This document shows positions 55,569 to 64,000 of a stretch of DNA of 64,000 nucleotides, piece after piece. The notes beneath the pieces were generated by a model. That model ran no database searches. It was not told where the DNA came from and saw only the letters and a program-made list of their open reading frames with translations. The stretch's first letter is position 1. Every line of letters starts with the position of its first letter. Origin of the DNA: Nostoc sp. FACHB-892 (lineage in GTDB: Bacteria > Cyanobacteriota > Cyanobacteriia > Cyanobacteriales > Nostocaceae); the NCBI RefSeq assembly GCF_014698795.1, contig NZ_JACJTR010000001.1:496001-560000 (forward strand), read 5' to 3'. The translations under genes and the position numbers were made by a program.

Positions 55569-56036
55569 TTAATTGTAGAAAAACTTTCCAGAAATCGGGT
55601 CTTGTTTGAGGGATTGAATAAAATCCCCCAAAGTCATCATGTTGCCCGTTAAGGTGAACTTAGGAGTACCATTTTGAGCAACAATTCTCACTTCACCGTC
55701 TTGGATCTGAATCTTATTTTTAATGCTATCCCATAGAGCATTGAAGCTTTGATCATCCTTACAACCATTGGCTTCAAGGAATCTTTGACGTACTTCTGTT
55801 TTTAGTGCTAGTGCTTCTGCTGCTTGAGTCCGCGCCTCAAAATGCTTAATTACGTCTTCGTAAGGACTTTCCCTTAAAGTTTTATTTTCAGCTTGAACTT
55901 GCTCTAACTGAGTTTTTATGGCTTGCAGTTGGGACGCTAAAGCAGCTGATTTCTGGTATTCAAGTTTTAAGGCTTGTTTTGCATTTGCTAACAAGGCTTT
56001 ATAATCTGGCTGATCTTGATTTTTTTCGGATTGCAT
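55569..56036 (-). CDS. Coiled-coil protein of unknown function
   Basis: 155 residues. Heptad-rich coiled coil from about 15-58 (SAALASQLQAIKTQLEQVQ), then a globular C-terminal part ending FTLTGNMMTLGDFIQSLKQD. No signal peptide. The layout recalls phage scaffold-like or minor structural proteins, but no phage genes are nearby, so no function is assigned. Confidence 0.6.
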   Translation of the reverse strand: MQSEKNQDQPDYKALLANAKQALKLEYQKSAALASQLQAIKTQLEQVQAENKTLRESPYEDVIKHFEARTQAAEALALKTEVRQRFLEANGCKDDQSFNALWDSIKNKIQIQDGEVRIVAQNGTPKFTLTGNMMTLGDFIQSLKQDPISGKFFYN

Positions 56037-56140
56037 TTTTATCTCTTGATAAACAGCTTTTCGCTGAAAAAATCTCGCCAGTTCTATTACAAAAATTGGC
56101 GAGAGTTTAGGAAATATTTTCTGTATTATCTAAATATTCG

Positions 56141-56443
56141 TTATTTTACCAATAATGGTGTTTCCGAGTGAGGGTTCTCTTGGATACTACTCAGACTAGA
56201 ACTAATATGGGAGCGGATAGCTTTTTCATAAACACTAGTCTGCTGAGTGCGTACCCCTATAGCTTGATATATTAAATTGATTTCTGGGAATTCAGACCAG
56301 TACATCAAGAAAATATCTTTAGCTGGAGTAATAATTTCATAATTATTCTCTTGTCTTTTCTTTCTGAGCTTACAATTATTTAGTTGTAATTTTTGTCTGA
56401 ATAATTGTTCAAATTCTGAAATTAAATCTGAAGTAGTTTTCAT
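56141..56443 (-). CDS. Small protein of unknown function
   Basis: 100 residues, basic in the first half (QKLQLNNCKLRKKRQENN). No motif recognised. It lies 104 bp upstream of the coiled-coil gene on the same strand and may be cotranscribed. Confidence 0.45.
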   Translation of the reverse strand: MKTTSDLISEFEQLFRQKLQLNNCKLRKKRQENNYEIITPAKDIFLMYWSEFPEINLIYQAIGVRTQQTSVYEKAIRSHISSSLSSIQENPHSETPLLVK

Positions 56444-56694
56444 GGTTTATACACGTTAAAACGTGTTAATGATGCAAAGACTATCTTGTGATACTACTGA
56501 GTATGACACTTCAGATACCTCTTACGATATAGTGTATCAGTTATCCGGCATTTGAAGCTTTAAAGTTTACCTTTGCGTACTCACTTTGGAGAAGCAAGCT
56601 AGGCATAGCATCTCCAAGAGTTACGGTACTTCTTAGCAGAGGCATCCTGTATAAGTACAACGGCTAAATCATCGCCTTGCGCCGCAATCAGTAC
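56444..56694. other. Intergenic region with a dispersed repeat
   Basis: Contains GGAGAAGCAAGCTAGGCATAG (about 56590-56610), a small-dispersed-repeat-like string. Nothing else recognised. Confidence 0.35.
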
Positions 56695-58098
56695 CTATAG
56701 GCTACAGCCTGGGCCTTCAAGACCCTCTGTAAAGCTGATTAATTCCAAGTAATCTGGATTTTCCAGCAGTTTTTTGGCTGCTAGCAAGCCGGCAATGCTC
56801 CAAGTTTGATATACTCTAGCTTCTTTCCCAATCAAACGACCATTATTCCCATCGTAGTATTCCGGGAATTTATCCTTAAATAAACGCCTTTCGGCAATAG
56901 CTACTGCTGCTTGGGCAAGTTCTGTTCGACCTGCTTTCAGTGCCGCCGCAGTAAATAACCACAGCAAAACGGGCCAGTTACCACCGTTGTGATAAGACCA
57001 AGCCCTGTTTTTAGAATCACATCCTGTAACAATTCTCCACTCCAAACCATCCATTGCTGGAAAGCAGATTTTAACAGGCATATAGCCGATCAAGTCTTGC
57101 CAACGTTGGGCAAATAAATTCATAATGCTTTGAGATTCTTTTTCGCTTGCTAAGGAAGCTAAGATTGCCATCAGATTTCCCAGAGCAAAAAAGCGAAAAT
57201 CTATCCGTCCCGGCCCGAGATTTCCCGCTAAATATCCTCCAGTTTCGGGCAACCACTCGGTCAACCAAGTCGGGATTGATTCTGAGTTGATGTTGAATTT
57301 ATTAACAATTTCTTTACCAAATTCGTTATCCTTGTAACGATAAATTTCCCCCAATCGCTTCAGGTCTAGCCAGTAATAGTTACGGATATGATATTTCAAA
57401 GATCCCAATCGCCTATTGACTTTGCCAAGGTAGGTATCGCCATCCCCATCTGGTAAAAGCAAGTCACTAGCAGCCCTGAGAGACGCATAAAATAAGACTT
57501 GAATTTCTAGAGGATGTTCGTAGACTCCCATGCGACGGTCAATCATAAATGCGCCATCGGGAACTAACATTGTTGGGTACATGGAAAAGCGATGTACCAA
57601 GCAAAGATCCAAAATTAACTTGATTCCTGCTTGAAAATCTGGCTGACGCGCTAGAGTTAAATCACCTGTAGCTTTTTCATAGGCGCGTAGCAAGAGAATC
57701 CACCACATACAAGAATCAATTGGGGGAACGCGAGCGATCGCCAGTTCACCAAAATCAGCGACCAAAAATTCCTCATTCCCATTAGAATGTACTTTGAAAC
57801 TTGCAGGCATTAATCCCGCTCCTGGTTCAAAGCAGTCTATCTGCTTTTCATGACTTTGTAATTTCAGTGTTTCTACTAAGAAGTTACGCACAATCTCTGC
57901 TTTGCCGTTCATGAGAAACACTAAGGCAGAAGGAACAAAATCGCGGAGAAAGCACTGATCGTAATTGAGTGCATCTGACTCCGCATCTCTGGCGGCTACA
58001 GTACCAATGGGTTTTCCCTGGTAATAAATTATCGACTCTTCCAACAATTCCCAGGCTTCTGCTTCCAGCAGACTGTTCTTATCGATCGCGCTAGTCAT
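56695..58098 (-). CDS. Alkaline/neutral invertase, GH100
   Basis: 467 residues, the size of cyanobacterial InvA/InvB. It cleaves sucrose to glucose and fructose in the cytoplasm. Family stretches are present: [70 protein letters not shown] and [15 protein letters not shown]. The catalytic Asp should be in the PPIDSCMWW block and the acid/base Glu near [11 protein letters not shown]. In Anabaena one paralogue (InvB) is needed in heterocysts for diazotrophic growth; which paralogue this is cannot be told here. Confidence 0.92.
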   Translation of the reverse strand: MTSAIDKNSLLEAEAWELLEESIIYYQGKPIGTVAARDAESDALNYDQCFLRDFVPSALVFLMNGKAEIVRNFLVETLKLQSHEKQIDCFEPGAGLMPASFKVHSNGNEEFLVADFGELAIARVPPIDSCMWWILLLRAYEKATGDLTLARQPDFQAGIKLILDLCLVHRFSMYPTMLVPDGAFMIDRRMGVYEHPLEIQVLFYASLRAASDLLLPDGDGDTYLGKVNRRLGSLKYHIRNYYWLDLKRLGEIYRYKDNEFGKEIVNKFNINSESIPTWLTEWLPETGGYLAGNLGPGRIDFRFFALGNLMAILASLASEKESQSIMNLFAQRWQDLIGYMPVKICFPAMDGLEWRIVTGCDSKNRAWSYHNGGNWPVLLWLFTAAALKAGRTELAQAAVAIAERRLFKDKFPEYYDGNNGRLIGKEARVYQTWSIAGLLAAKKLLENPDYLELISFTEGLEGPGCSL

Positions 58099-58236
58099 AG
58101 GCGTTTAATTCCACTAATGGTATGTATCGGCTTAATTGTGGAAAGTACGCAAGCCTACCTCAACGAACAGGCAGGGAGAAAGGGCGAATCCCCTTTCTGT
58201 TCTATCCCCCTTACTCCCTACTCCCTTGCCTCTTTT

Positions 58237-59046
58237 TCAAGCTGACCAGCTCTCTCGGAAGTCAGCATATAGAGTCAATCCACCATCTACGAATAGGGTT
58301 TGTCCGGTGATGTAGGCGGCTTCATCCGAAGCTAAAAAAGCTACTGCGGCTGCCATTTCCTCTGAGGAGCCAGCACGCCCCATCGGAATGTGACTTTCTA
58401 CGATCGCCTTTTTTTCGGGGTCATCTATCCAGGCTTGATTTATTGGCGTGACTGTTGCTCCGGGGGCAATGGCGTTGACACGAATACCTTGGTTGGCATA
58501 TTCCAATGCTAAAGTTTTGGTTAGGTTTTCCATACCACCTTTGCTAATGGAATAACTGATATACATCGGTCGCGGAATAATTTCGTGAACGCTAGAAATA
58601 TTAATAATCACCCCCGGACGATTAACAGACAGGAGGTGTTTAATAGTTTCACGGGCGCAGAGATAAGCACCCCGGAGATTAACTGCAATTACCCGGTCAA
58701 AGTCTGCTGTGGTAACTTCATGGGACGGACTTTCTGTTTGAATACCAGCATTGTTGATTAAAATATCTACACTGCCAAATTCATTTACTACGGTGTTGAC
58801 CATCTCAACAATGTCTGATTCTTGGGAGACATCTCCCTGAACCGGTAGCGACTTCACACCACAATTTTCGATGTTGCCGCAGGCTTTTTGCAATGCCATC
58901 TCTTCCGTTTCTGCCGCGCCTTCCGGGTCTTTACGGTAATTGATAGCGATGTTGCACCCTTCTTGAGCAAGTCTGATAGCGATCGCTTGACCAATACCTG
59001 AAGTTGCACCTGTAATTAAAGCATTCTTTCCTTTTAACCCTATCAT
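58237..59046 (-). CDS. Short-chain dehydrogenase (glucose 1-dehydrogenase-like)
   Basis: 269 residues with a Rossmann fold. Cofactor motif TGATSGIGQAIA (13-24), NNAG (about 98-101), and the catalytic Ser-Tyr-Lys in SSVHEIIPRPMYISYSISKGG. The overall pattern (NYRKDPEGAAET, C-terminal TGQTLFVDGGLTLYADF) is that of glucose 1-dehydrogenases using NAD(P). The true substrate is unknown. Confidence 0.87.
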   Translation of the reverse strand: MIGLKGKNALITGATSGIGQAIAIRLAQEGCNIAINYRKDPEGAAETEEMALQKACGNIENCGVKSLPVQGDVSQESDIVEMVNTVVNEFGSVDILINNAGIQTESPSHEVTTADFDRVIAVNLRGAYLCARETIKHLLSVNRPGVIINISSVHEIIPRPMYISYSISKGGMENLTKTLALEYANQGIRVNAIAPGATVTPINQAWIDDPEKKAIVESHIPMGRAGSSEEMAAAVAFLASDEAAYITGQTLFVDGGLTLYADFRESWSA

Positions 59047-59371
59047 ATTTTATGCCTAAGCTGCCCTTGCTGGAATTTGCACTCAGTTAAAATTTTTGAT
59101 TTTAGATTATTTTTTCTGATATCTAAATTTGCTGTTGTCAACCCCCAATAGAGGTAATTTAAAATTACAAAGGTTTTCGTTTACATAAAGTACATTTCAT
59201 CTTCAACTCCTCTTCTTGCCAAGGAGCTACGGTGTAAGCACAAGTTATGCGATTCCCCAAAAGTCCTCTAAAACTTCACCTTGTCCTATGGGAGATCCCT
59301 CTCCTTACTAAAGAGAGGGATAGCTTATGCAAAACCAGGGTGAGATATCTCAGGGGCAATGCTATTATTCC
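59047..59371. other. Intergenic region with a hairpin repeat
   Basis: 325 bp. A hairpin at 59296-59320 (TCCCTCT...AGAGGGA) could terminate or be a dispersed repeat. Nothing else seen. Confidence 0.4.
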
Positions 59372-60037
59372 CTAACGTAAATTCTCTGGCACATTTTCAG
59401 GAACTACCCAATAGTAAATAGTTTTGCCATCTACAGTCAGGGTCTGCTCTGGTTTCCAATCACCCATATCGAAGGCGTGAGAGACAACACGAGTCCCAGG
59501 TTTGAGTTCACTCAATATCTTCGGGCGGAGTTTGGCATTGACCTCTGGCAGTAAGTAAAGTGTAAGTACTGTTGCTTCACTAAAATCAGTGGTGAACAAA
59601 TCTTGCTGGACAAACTTCACGCGATCTGTTACTCCTGCTTTCTTGGCATTCTCATTAGCTTCTTGAATGCGTTCAGGGTTGATATCTACGCCGACACCGC
59701 GCGTACCATACCTTTGCGCCGCAGTAACGACAATTCTTCCATCACCACTGCCAAGGTCATAAAGCACATCATTCTTACCCACTTTTGCCACTTTTAACAT
59801 TGCATCTACCACTGGCTGTGGTGTAGGTACGTAGGGAACATCGCCAGCGCGTTCTTGTGGTTGAGTTGTAGGAGTTGTCGTAGCTGGTGCTTCGGTTTCG
59901 GTCTGACCCGTCAAAGTAGAAGGAGAAGGTTGTGTCCCGGCTTGTAAGTCTGTGCCTTGCGGTGTACATCCAGAAATTCCCAAGCTGGTAATACTAACCC
60001 CTGTAACCATTAAAAACAGAATTTTTTTGAAGTTCAT
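59372..60037 (-). CDS. Methyltransferase-like protein with lipoprotein signal
   Basis: 221 residues. The N-terminus (MNFKKILFLMVTGVSITSLGISGC) has a lipobox ending at Cys24, followed by a Thr/Pro/Gln-rich linker (about 25-65). The rest is a class I SAM-dependent methyltransferase fold: VLYDLGSGDGRIVVTAA (motif I), GVGVDINPERI and FVQQDLFTTDF. An exported, lipid-anchored methyltransferase would have no obvious SAM supply, so either the domain works differently or the signal is not cleaved. Substrate unknown. Confidence 0.78.
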   Translation of the reverse strand: MNFKKILFLMVTGVSITSLGISGCTPQGTDLQAGTQPSPSTLTGQTETEAPATTTPTTQPQERAGDVPYVPTPQPVVDAMLKVAKVGKNDVLYDLGSGDGRIVVTAAQRYGTRGVGVDINPERIQEANENAKKAGVTDRVKFVQQDLFTTDFSEATVLTLYLLPEVNAKLRPKILSELKPGTRVVSHAFDMGDWKPEQTLTVDGKTIYYWVVPENVPENLR

Positions 60038-60214
60038 GAATTTTCTCCTTTATTCAGTAGCTTGTGGTCAGTAGTTAGTAAAACAACTGATATTCATAGA
60101 ATTTTGAATTGCTTATAGTTTGGGTTATACAATCCAAAATTGTTTGGTAGCCGTACCACTTTGTGGAAGCAAACTACGTGTAGCTTTCCGCAGAAAGTCC
60201 CAAAATCCAAAATA

Positions 60215-61579
60215 TTAAGTCTTACCTTGGCGATAGTTATTCCAGAACAACACGGGGATACCTGCTGCTACAACTAAAACACCTGCAACTGCTCCCACAC
60301 CTGTATAAGCCAAGCTGGAGTAGAGCAAGTAACCGCAGACGGCACAAAACAGTAATGGTGTAAAAGGATAAAATGGCACGCGGAATGGACGCACTATGTG
60401 GGGTTCGCGGATTCGCAATACCAGTAGTGATATGCCGGAAAGCAAAAAGAAGAACCAAAATATTGGGGCGGTGTAATCCACCATTGTTTCAAAGCCTTTG
60501 CGGGTGAGCGTGCCTAAAAAAACCAGTGCTAAGGCGATCGCAGCTTGCAATAATAAGGCATGGATAGGACTACTAGGACGTTGTTGCCATCGTCCCATAA
60601 AACCAAATAGCGAAAAATCTTGTCCCAGTGCGAAATTGGTACGCGCTCCGGTAAAGATTGTAGCGTTGGTTGCTCCCAAAGTAGCGATCGCAATCAATAC
60701 ACTAATGAATAAGGCTCCCGGTTCACCCCAAAGAGAGCGCATTAAATCTGCTGCTACTGCTTCAGACTGTGCCATATTTGCTAATCCCAGTCCCCGCAGG
60801 TAAGCGAGATTGATGAGTAAGTAAATGGCACTGATGATGCCAATACTCCACATTAGCGATCGTACAATATTACGTCGTCCATCTTGAATTTCTGCTGAGA
60901 TGTAAGCCGCCTCATTCCAACCGCCATAGGACAATAGCACAAATACCATAGCTAGCCCCCACGTTCCTGATGATGCAGATTCTACAGGGGCGGCAGCAGC
61001 AGAATTAGGAATGGCGGTAAGCCCAAGAATTACTACCAGCAACAAACCCAGAACTTTCGCAGCACTCAGCAAGTTTTGCGTCCACTTACCCTGCTGCAAA
61101 CCGATGATGTTCAAAGCAGTTAAAAATGCGATCGCTATAGCTGCATAAATAGAAGACGAAAACGTTCCTAGCCGCCATATCTGAGAAACATAATCGCCAA
61201 AAACAAATGCTAACAGGGCAATAGAACCAGTTTGAATCACTGTCATTCGCGCCCAGGCAAATAAAAAGGCGACTCCCCGCCCAAATGCACGTTTTAAATA
61301 ATAGTAGACACCTCCAACATCGGGATAGACAGTGGCCAACTCTGCATAGCACAGCGCTCCTACTAGAGATACCACGCCACCCATTAGCCAAAGAAATAGT
61401 ACGGCAATATCACTACCTGCTTGACTTGCCACTAGAGCCGGGGTTTGAAAAATCCCCGCCCCGATCACAATACCGACAATCAGAGCCACTGCATCTGATA
61501 ATGTCAGCGATGGCTTGGGTGCTGCTACTTGATCTGTTCCTGTCTGCTGAAGCAAACTGTAGTCTTTACGTCTACTCAC
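60215..61579 (-). CDS. APC-family amino acid permease
   Basis: 454 residues from GTG, about 12 membrane helices. The APC signature appears as VALIVGIVIGAGIFQTPALVA (helix 1) and SLVGALCYAELATVYPDVGGVYYYLKRAFG (helix 2 to loop). It should exchange or import amino acids across the plasma membrane; the substrate is unknown. Confidence 0.87.
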   Translation of the reverse strand: MSRRKDYSLLQQTGTDQVAAPKPSLTLSDAVALIVGIVIGAGIFQTPALVASQAGSDIAVLFLWLMGGVVSLVGALCYAELATVYPDVGGVYYYLKRAFGRGVAFLFAWARMTVIQTGSIALLAFVFGDYVSQIWRLGTFSSSIYAAIAIAFLTALNIIGLQQGKWTQNLLSAAKVLGLLLVVILGLTAIPNSAAAAPVESASSGTWGLAMVFVLLSYGGWNEAAYISAEIQDGRRNIVRSLMWSIGIISAIYLLINLAYLRGLGLANMAQSEAVAADLMRSLWGEPGALFISVLIAIATLGATNATIFTGARTNFALGQDFSLFGFMGRWQQRPSSPIHALLLQAAIALALVFLGTLTRKGFETMVDYTAPIFWFFFLLSGISLLVLRIREPHIVRPFRVPFYPFTPLLFCAVCGYLLYSSLAYTGVGAVAGVLVVAAGIPVLFWNNYRQGKT

Positions 61580-62122
61580 GTTACTTCCTTATTAATGTTG
61601 AGTGGCGACTCGCCGCTTTGTTTCATCTTTGTTTGCACTGTTTTACCTATATCTCTATAGTTCAAAACAAATGTGACTCAAAAATGACAATCATCAATAA
61701 TATGCCTTCAAACGGTAATATCCACCACGCCACATACAGATCAATCTCCCTACAGCGATCGCTTACATTTCTCTTGCTAGACAATGTCTATCTTTGGCAA
61801 TTTAATCTGAAACAAGGAACTGTTTCCCTGTTTGTTCTTAAGGCCCAAATATTCCCTATCTACCTCCGATTTTTACCAGAAGTATTTACATTGTTAGTTT
61901 GTCCTAATTCTGGTAATAGGCTAGGATATCTGATTCAATAAAACGTCTTCCGTAAGTTGGATTTATAGTAATCTAAAGAATGATTGACTAATAGTGGCCA
62001 ATCGTGCTTGGTTTTATCAGACAGCTAGAGACAGCGATCGCCTAAAACTTTAAATTAAGTAGGGACGCACATAAATGTGCGTCCCTACTTAATAATAAAA
62101 ATCTTTTTTTATCCTTAATCCT
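61580..62122. other. Intergenic region, 543 bp
   Basis: No supported gene. It includes the perfect inverted repeat at 62054-62093. Confidence 0.45.
62054..62093. repeat. Perfect 18-bp inverted repeat
   Basis: ATTAAGTAGGGACGCACA and its complement around a TAAA loop. It may be a REP-like element and could also end transcription of the gene at 62123-62551. Confidence 0.75.
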
Positions 62123-62551
62123 TTAGTATCTGCTACTGGGAAAAAGTAGAATATCTATTAATTCTCCCATTACTAAACCCAATACAGCTATGACTGTTAA
62201 AACCCAAAACGAATCTAGCTTCTTAAAGCCAGAAAAGCGCATTTCTAAATCAGCTAAAAGTGTACTTGCCAAGGGGATGATAAAAAGGCTTAAGAATAGC
62301 GACCAAGTTGCTACAAAAGCAATTGATATACTTAAAAATAATATGACAGCTAGAGTCTTAGACCCAAATTCAACTAAACGCTCTAACCAAGAAAAACTTT
62401 TTCGCACTACAGCTATAACCATAGCAGCAACAAAAGCTCCTACCAACCAAACAATATGATGAGCAGCAAGATACCATCCCAGGAGAGTGTAAGCCAGCCA
62501 TAGTAATATTAAAGGCATCAAAGGAATCCTATTAAAAAATTCCACATTCAT
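62123..62551 (-). CDS. Small integral membrane protein of unknown function
   Basis: About 142 residues from ATG 62551 (a TTG at 62581 would add ten residues). Four to five hydrophobic segments (LILLWLAYTLLGWYLAA, VWLVGAFVAAMVIAV, LAVILFLSISIAFVATW, VLTVIAVLGLVMGEL). No family recognised. Confidence 0.65.
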   Translation of the reverse strand: MNVEFFNRIPLMPLILLWLAYTLLGWYLAAHHIVWLVGAFVAAMVIAVVRKSFSWLERLVEFGSKTLAVILFLSISIAFVATWSLFLSLFIIPLASTLLADLEMRFSGFKKLDSFWVLTVIAVLGLVMGELIDILLFPSSRY

Positions 62552-63554
62552 ACTGCCAAGGCTTGTGAAAAGAAAGACCAAGTTAATATCTTAATTGTAG
62601 TCAAAGCTTGTTACTACTCGAATTTCTAAATATACCAACTGCGCTCAGGATATTTCTCTATCTACAGGGCAAATTTCAGGGCATACTCTTTTGTCGTGGC
62701 AATATATAGTTCGGGAATCTAAGCCTTAGACGCTTTTAACTTTGTTTGGTGCGATCGCTTGTAGCTAAAAGTTCAGAAAATCAGGCTGATCCAGCAACAA
62801 GAATATATTAATTTTCCGTATATTTCCCCTAAAAAAGTTATATTTAAAACATAGTAGTACTAACTTAAGAACAAAAGTACTAAATTTTAAAATACTAACG
62901 ATGTATAAGTAAATTAATTTTGACTCTCAGCTATTTGCCATGAAATTTAATGAACAGGTAGTTACAATCCAGCGTGTACAACTTTGATAACTGTCCACAA
63001 TACTGTTGCATATATCAAGCTCATGGTAATATTATTTTACTGTCAGGAGATATTATTTTATACATTAAATTGTAACCATGCGGAAACAGCTAGTTAGGTG
63101 TGCTACCTCCAAAAAACAAAAAGTTATTCAACACACTCAAAAAATGTACAAAAATGCTAATCTGCAAAGCACAGAGCTTTTGAAAATTTGCTTATATAAG
63201 GTACTAAATAGCTAAAAAATCCCTATTTTAGTAATTATTAAAGCTAGCTAATAAGGTATCAAAACCTCTTAAAATTTAGACAAGAATAAATAGGAAAAAC
63301 TTGACACTAATTCAGGCGTTTTTCGTATATGTAAAAATATCGAAAAGCCAAGTTTGTCTTGCCAATAAGACATTAATATTGCGTGTTTTATTTAGATATT
63401 GATTTCTCTTTGTGGTTAGTTACCTAATATAAAATCCCTATTTTATGGCTGAAAATTTAAGATACCTCTATCAAATGAGGCAAACATTAAAATCTAACAA
63501 ATGATTTAGTAACGACTAGATTATTAACAACGTCACTAAGAGTAACAGGAAAAC
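62552..63554. other. Long AT-rich intergenic region, about 1 kb
   Basis: Divergent region between the small membrane protein and the last gene. I see no gene, tRNA or clear regulatory box. Its length suggests a complex promoter or an unrecognised RNA. Confidence 0.4.
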
Positions 63555-64000
63555 ATGAATATCATTGTTCGTTTGTTTGGAGCGATCGCTTTCCAAATAT
63601 CTGCGATCGCAGCGATGTCTACTATGGCAATGTCTAATGAAAAGCCCCTGCGTATCTATACCCAAGAGACTCCTGCTGCTTCTCAACAGAAAACAACGCA
63701 GAAGATTTGCTCTTTAGATCCCATTGAGGATTTATTGCCTCCACTACAAACCAAGGCAAGTAATTCTTTGCTTTCTTACCTTGCCGAACAAGGTTTTACA
63801 CAGACTCAAGAGGGTTCTTGGGTCTGTTATGCGAACAATCCTAAAAAAGAAGGGCGTTACTTTACCTTATTTAAGGTTAAACAAGTCGATGGCAGACTTA
63901 TAGCAAGTTCCTTCTTAGATGAGGGCAGTCTGATTCAGGGACAGGAAAATCGGAGTTTGGACTTCTTTATGATGCTGATTAAGCGTCATATGAATAATAG
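63555..64000 (+). CDS. Secreted protein of unknown function, cut by the window end
   Basis: 148 codons visible from ATG 63555. Signal-like N-terminus (MNIIVRLFGAIAFQISAIAAM), then a small domain with two cysteines (KICSLDPIEDLLPPLQ and GSWVCYANNPKKEGRYFTLFKVKQ). The C-terminus lies beyond 64000. No function recognised. Confidence 0.6.
   Translation, partial: MNIIVRLFGAIAFQISAIAAMSTMAMSNEKPLRIYTQETPAASQQKTTQKICSLDPIEDLLPPLQTKASNSLLSYLAEQGFTQTQEGSWVCYANNPKKEGRYFTLFKVKQVDGRLIASSFLDEGSLIQGQENRSLDFFMMLIKRHMNN

Noticed and set aside
55569..56443. A prophage fragment
   Set aside because: The coiled-coil protein has a scaffold-like look, but no phage structural, integrase or packaging gene is present nearby.
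61285..61941. A 218-codon open frame on the plus strand
   Set aside because: Its first half is antisense to the APC permease and the second half has no protein-like pattern.
1..64000. tRNA, rRNA or tmRNA genes
   Set aside because: I looked for T-loop and acceptor patterns and found none that I could support; a covariance search would be decisive.

Overview
The window comes from a filamentous, heterocyst-forming cyanobacterium close to Nostoc/Anabaena. The evidence is the many HIP1 octamers (GCGATCGC), the ferredoxin-type nitrate assimilation genes, ndhM, a hetP gene with a HetR-type palindrome upstream, and the heptameric short tandem repeats and small dispersed repeats common in Nostoc genomes. 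All product names come from reading the translated sequence; no database search was run.

Layout. 0-7.5 kb: partial YdcF-type gene, CtpB-like protease, family 2 glycosyltransferase, PAS-GGDEF-EAL protein, Ycf29-like response regulator and a small conserved protein possibly linked to heterocyst control. 8.3-9.5 kb: ndhM, then a repeat-filled interval with a MITE-like element. 9.5-16 kb: a signalling island with a zinc-ribbon/PP2C phosphatase, a CHAT protease fused to an FHA domain, an acidic protein of unknown function and, convergent to them, an FHA domain fused to a PrsW-type membrane protease. 16.4-34.6 kb: the nitrate locus. On the minus strand lie nirA, nrtA, nrtB, nrtC, nrtD, nrtP, narB, a PsiE-type gene and narM. 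Divergent from nirA are a Rieske lipoprotein, a HEAT-repeat protein, a hicBA module, ntcB and cnaT. Both nirA and ntcB have complete NtcA-type promoters (GTA-N8-TAC, 22 bp, TAN3T). 34.6-42.5 kb: LCP protein, AI-2E-type permease, serpin, subtilase and rpe with a strong terminator.

43.2-45.5 kb: hetP, about 400 bp downstream of a perfect HetR-type palindrome, and a shrunken hetC-like ORF that keeps an N-terminal part and a scrap of ABC ATPase but lacks everything between. 46-52 kb: GH116 glucosidase, then an accessory patch with a REP-associated tyrosine transposase (RAYT), at least six REP palindromes (one inside the transposase gene), a duplicated segment of about 280 bp, a 21-bp tandem repeat, and two toxin-antitoxin modules whose antitoxins are intact but whose toxins are broken. 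52-64 kb: UPF0182 membrane protein, small unknown genes, GH100 invertase, an SDR dehydrogenase, a lipoprotein-like methyltransferase, an APC permease and a partial secreted protein.

How it works together. NtcA would activate both the nirA operon and ntcB; NtcB and CnaT would then support nirA expression. NrtABCD and NrtP import nitrate, NarB (with NarM) makes nitrite, and NirA makes ammonium. The best candidates for something undescribed are the PP2C/CHAT-FHA/FHA-PrsW island, the serpin-subtilase pair, the intact hetP beside a gutted hetC, and the RAYT/REP patch with its decayed toxins.
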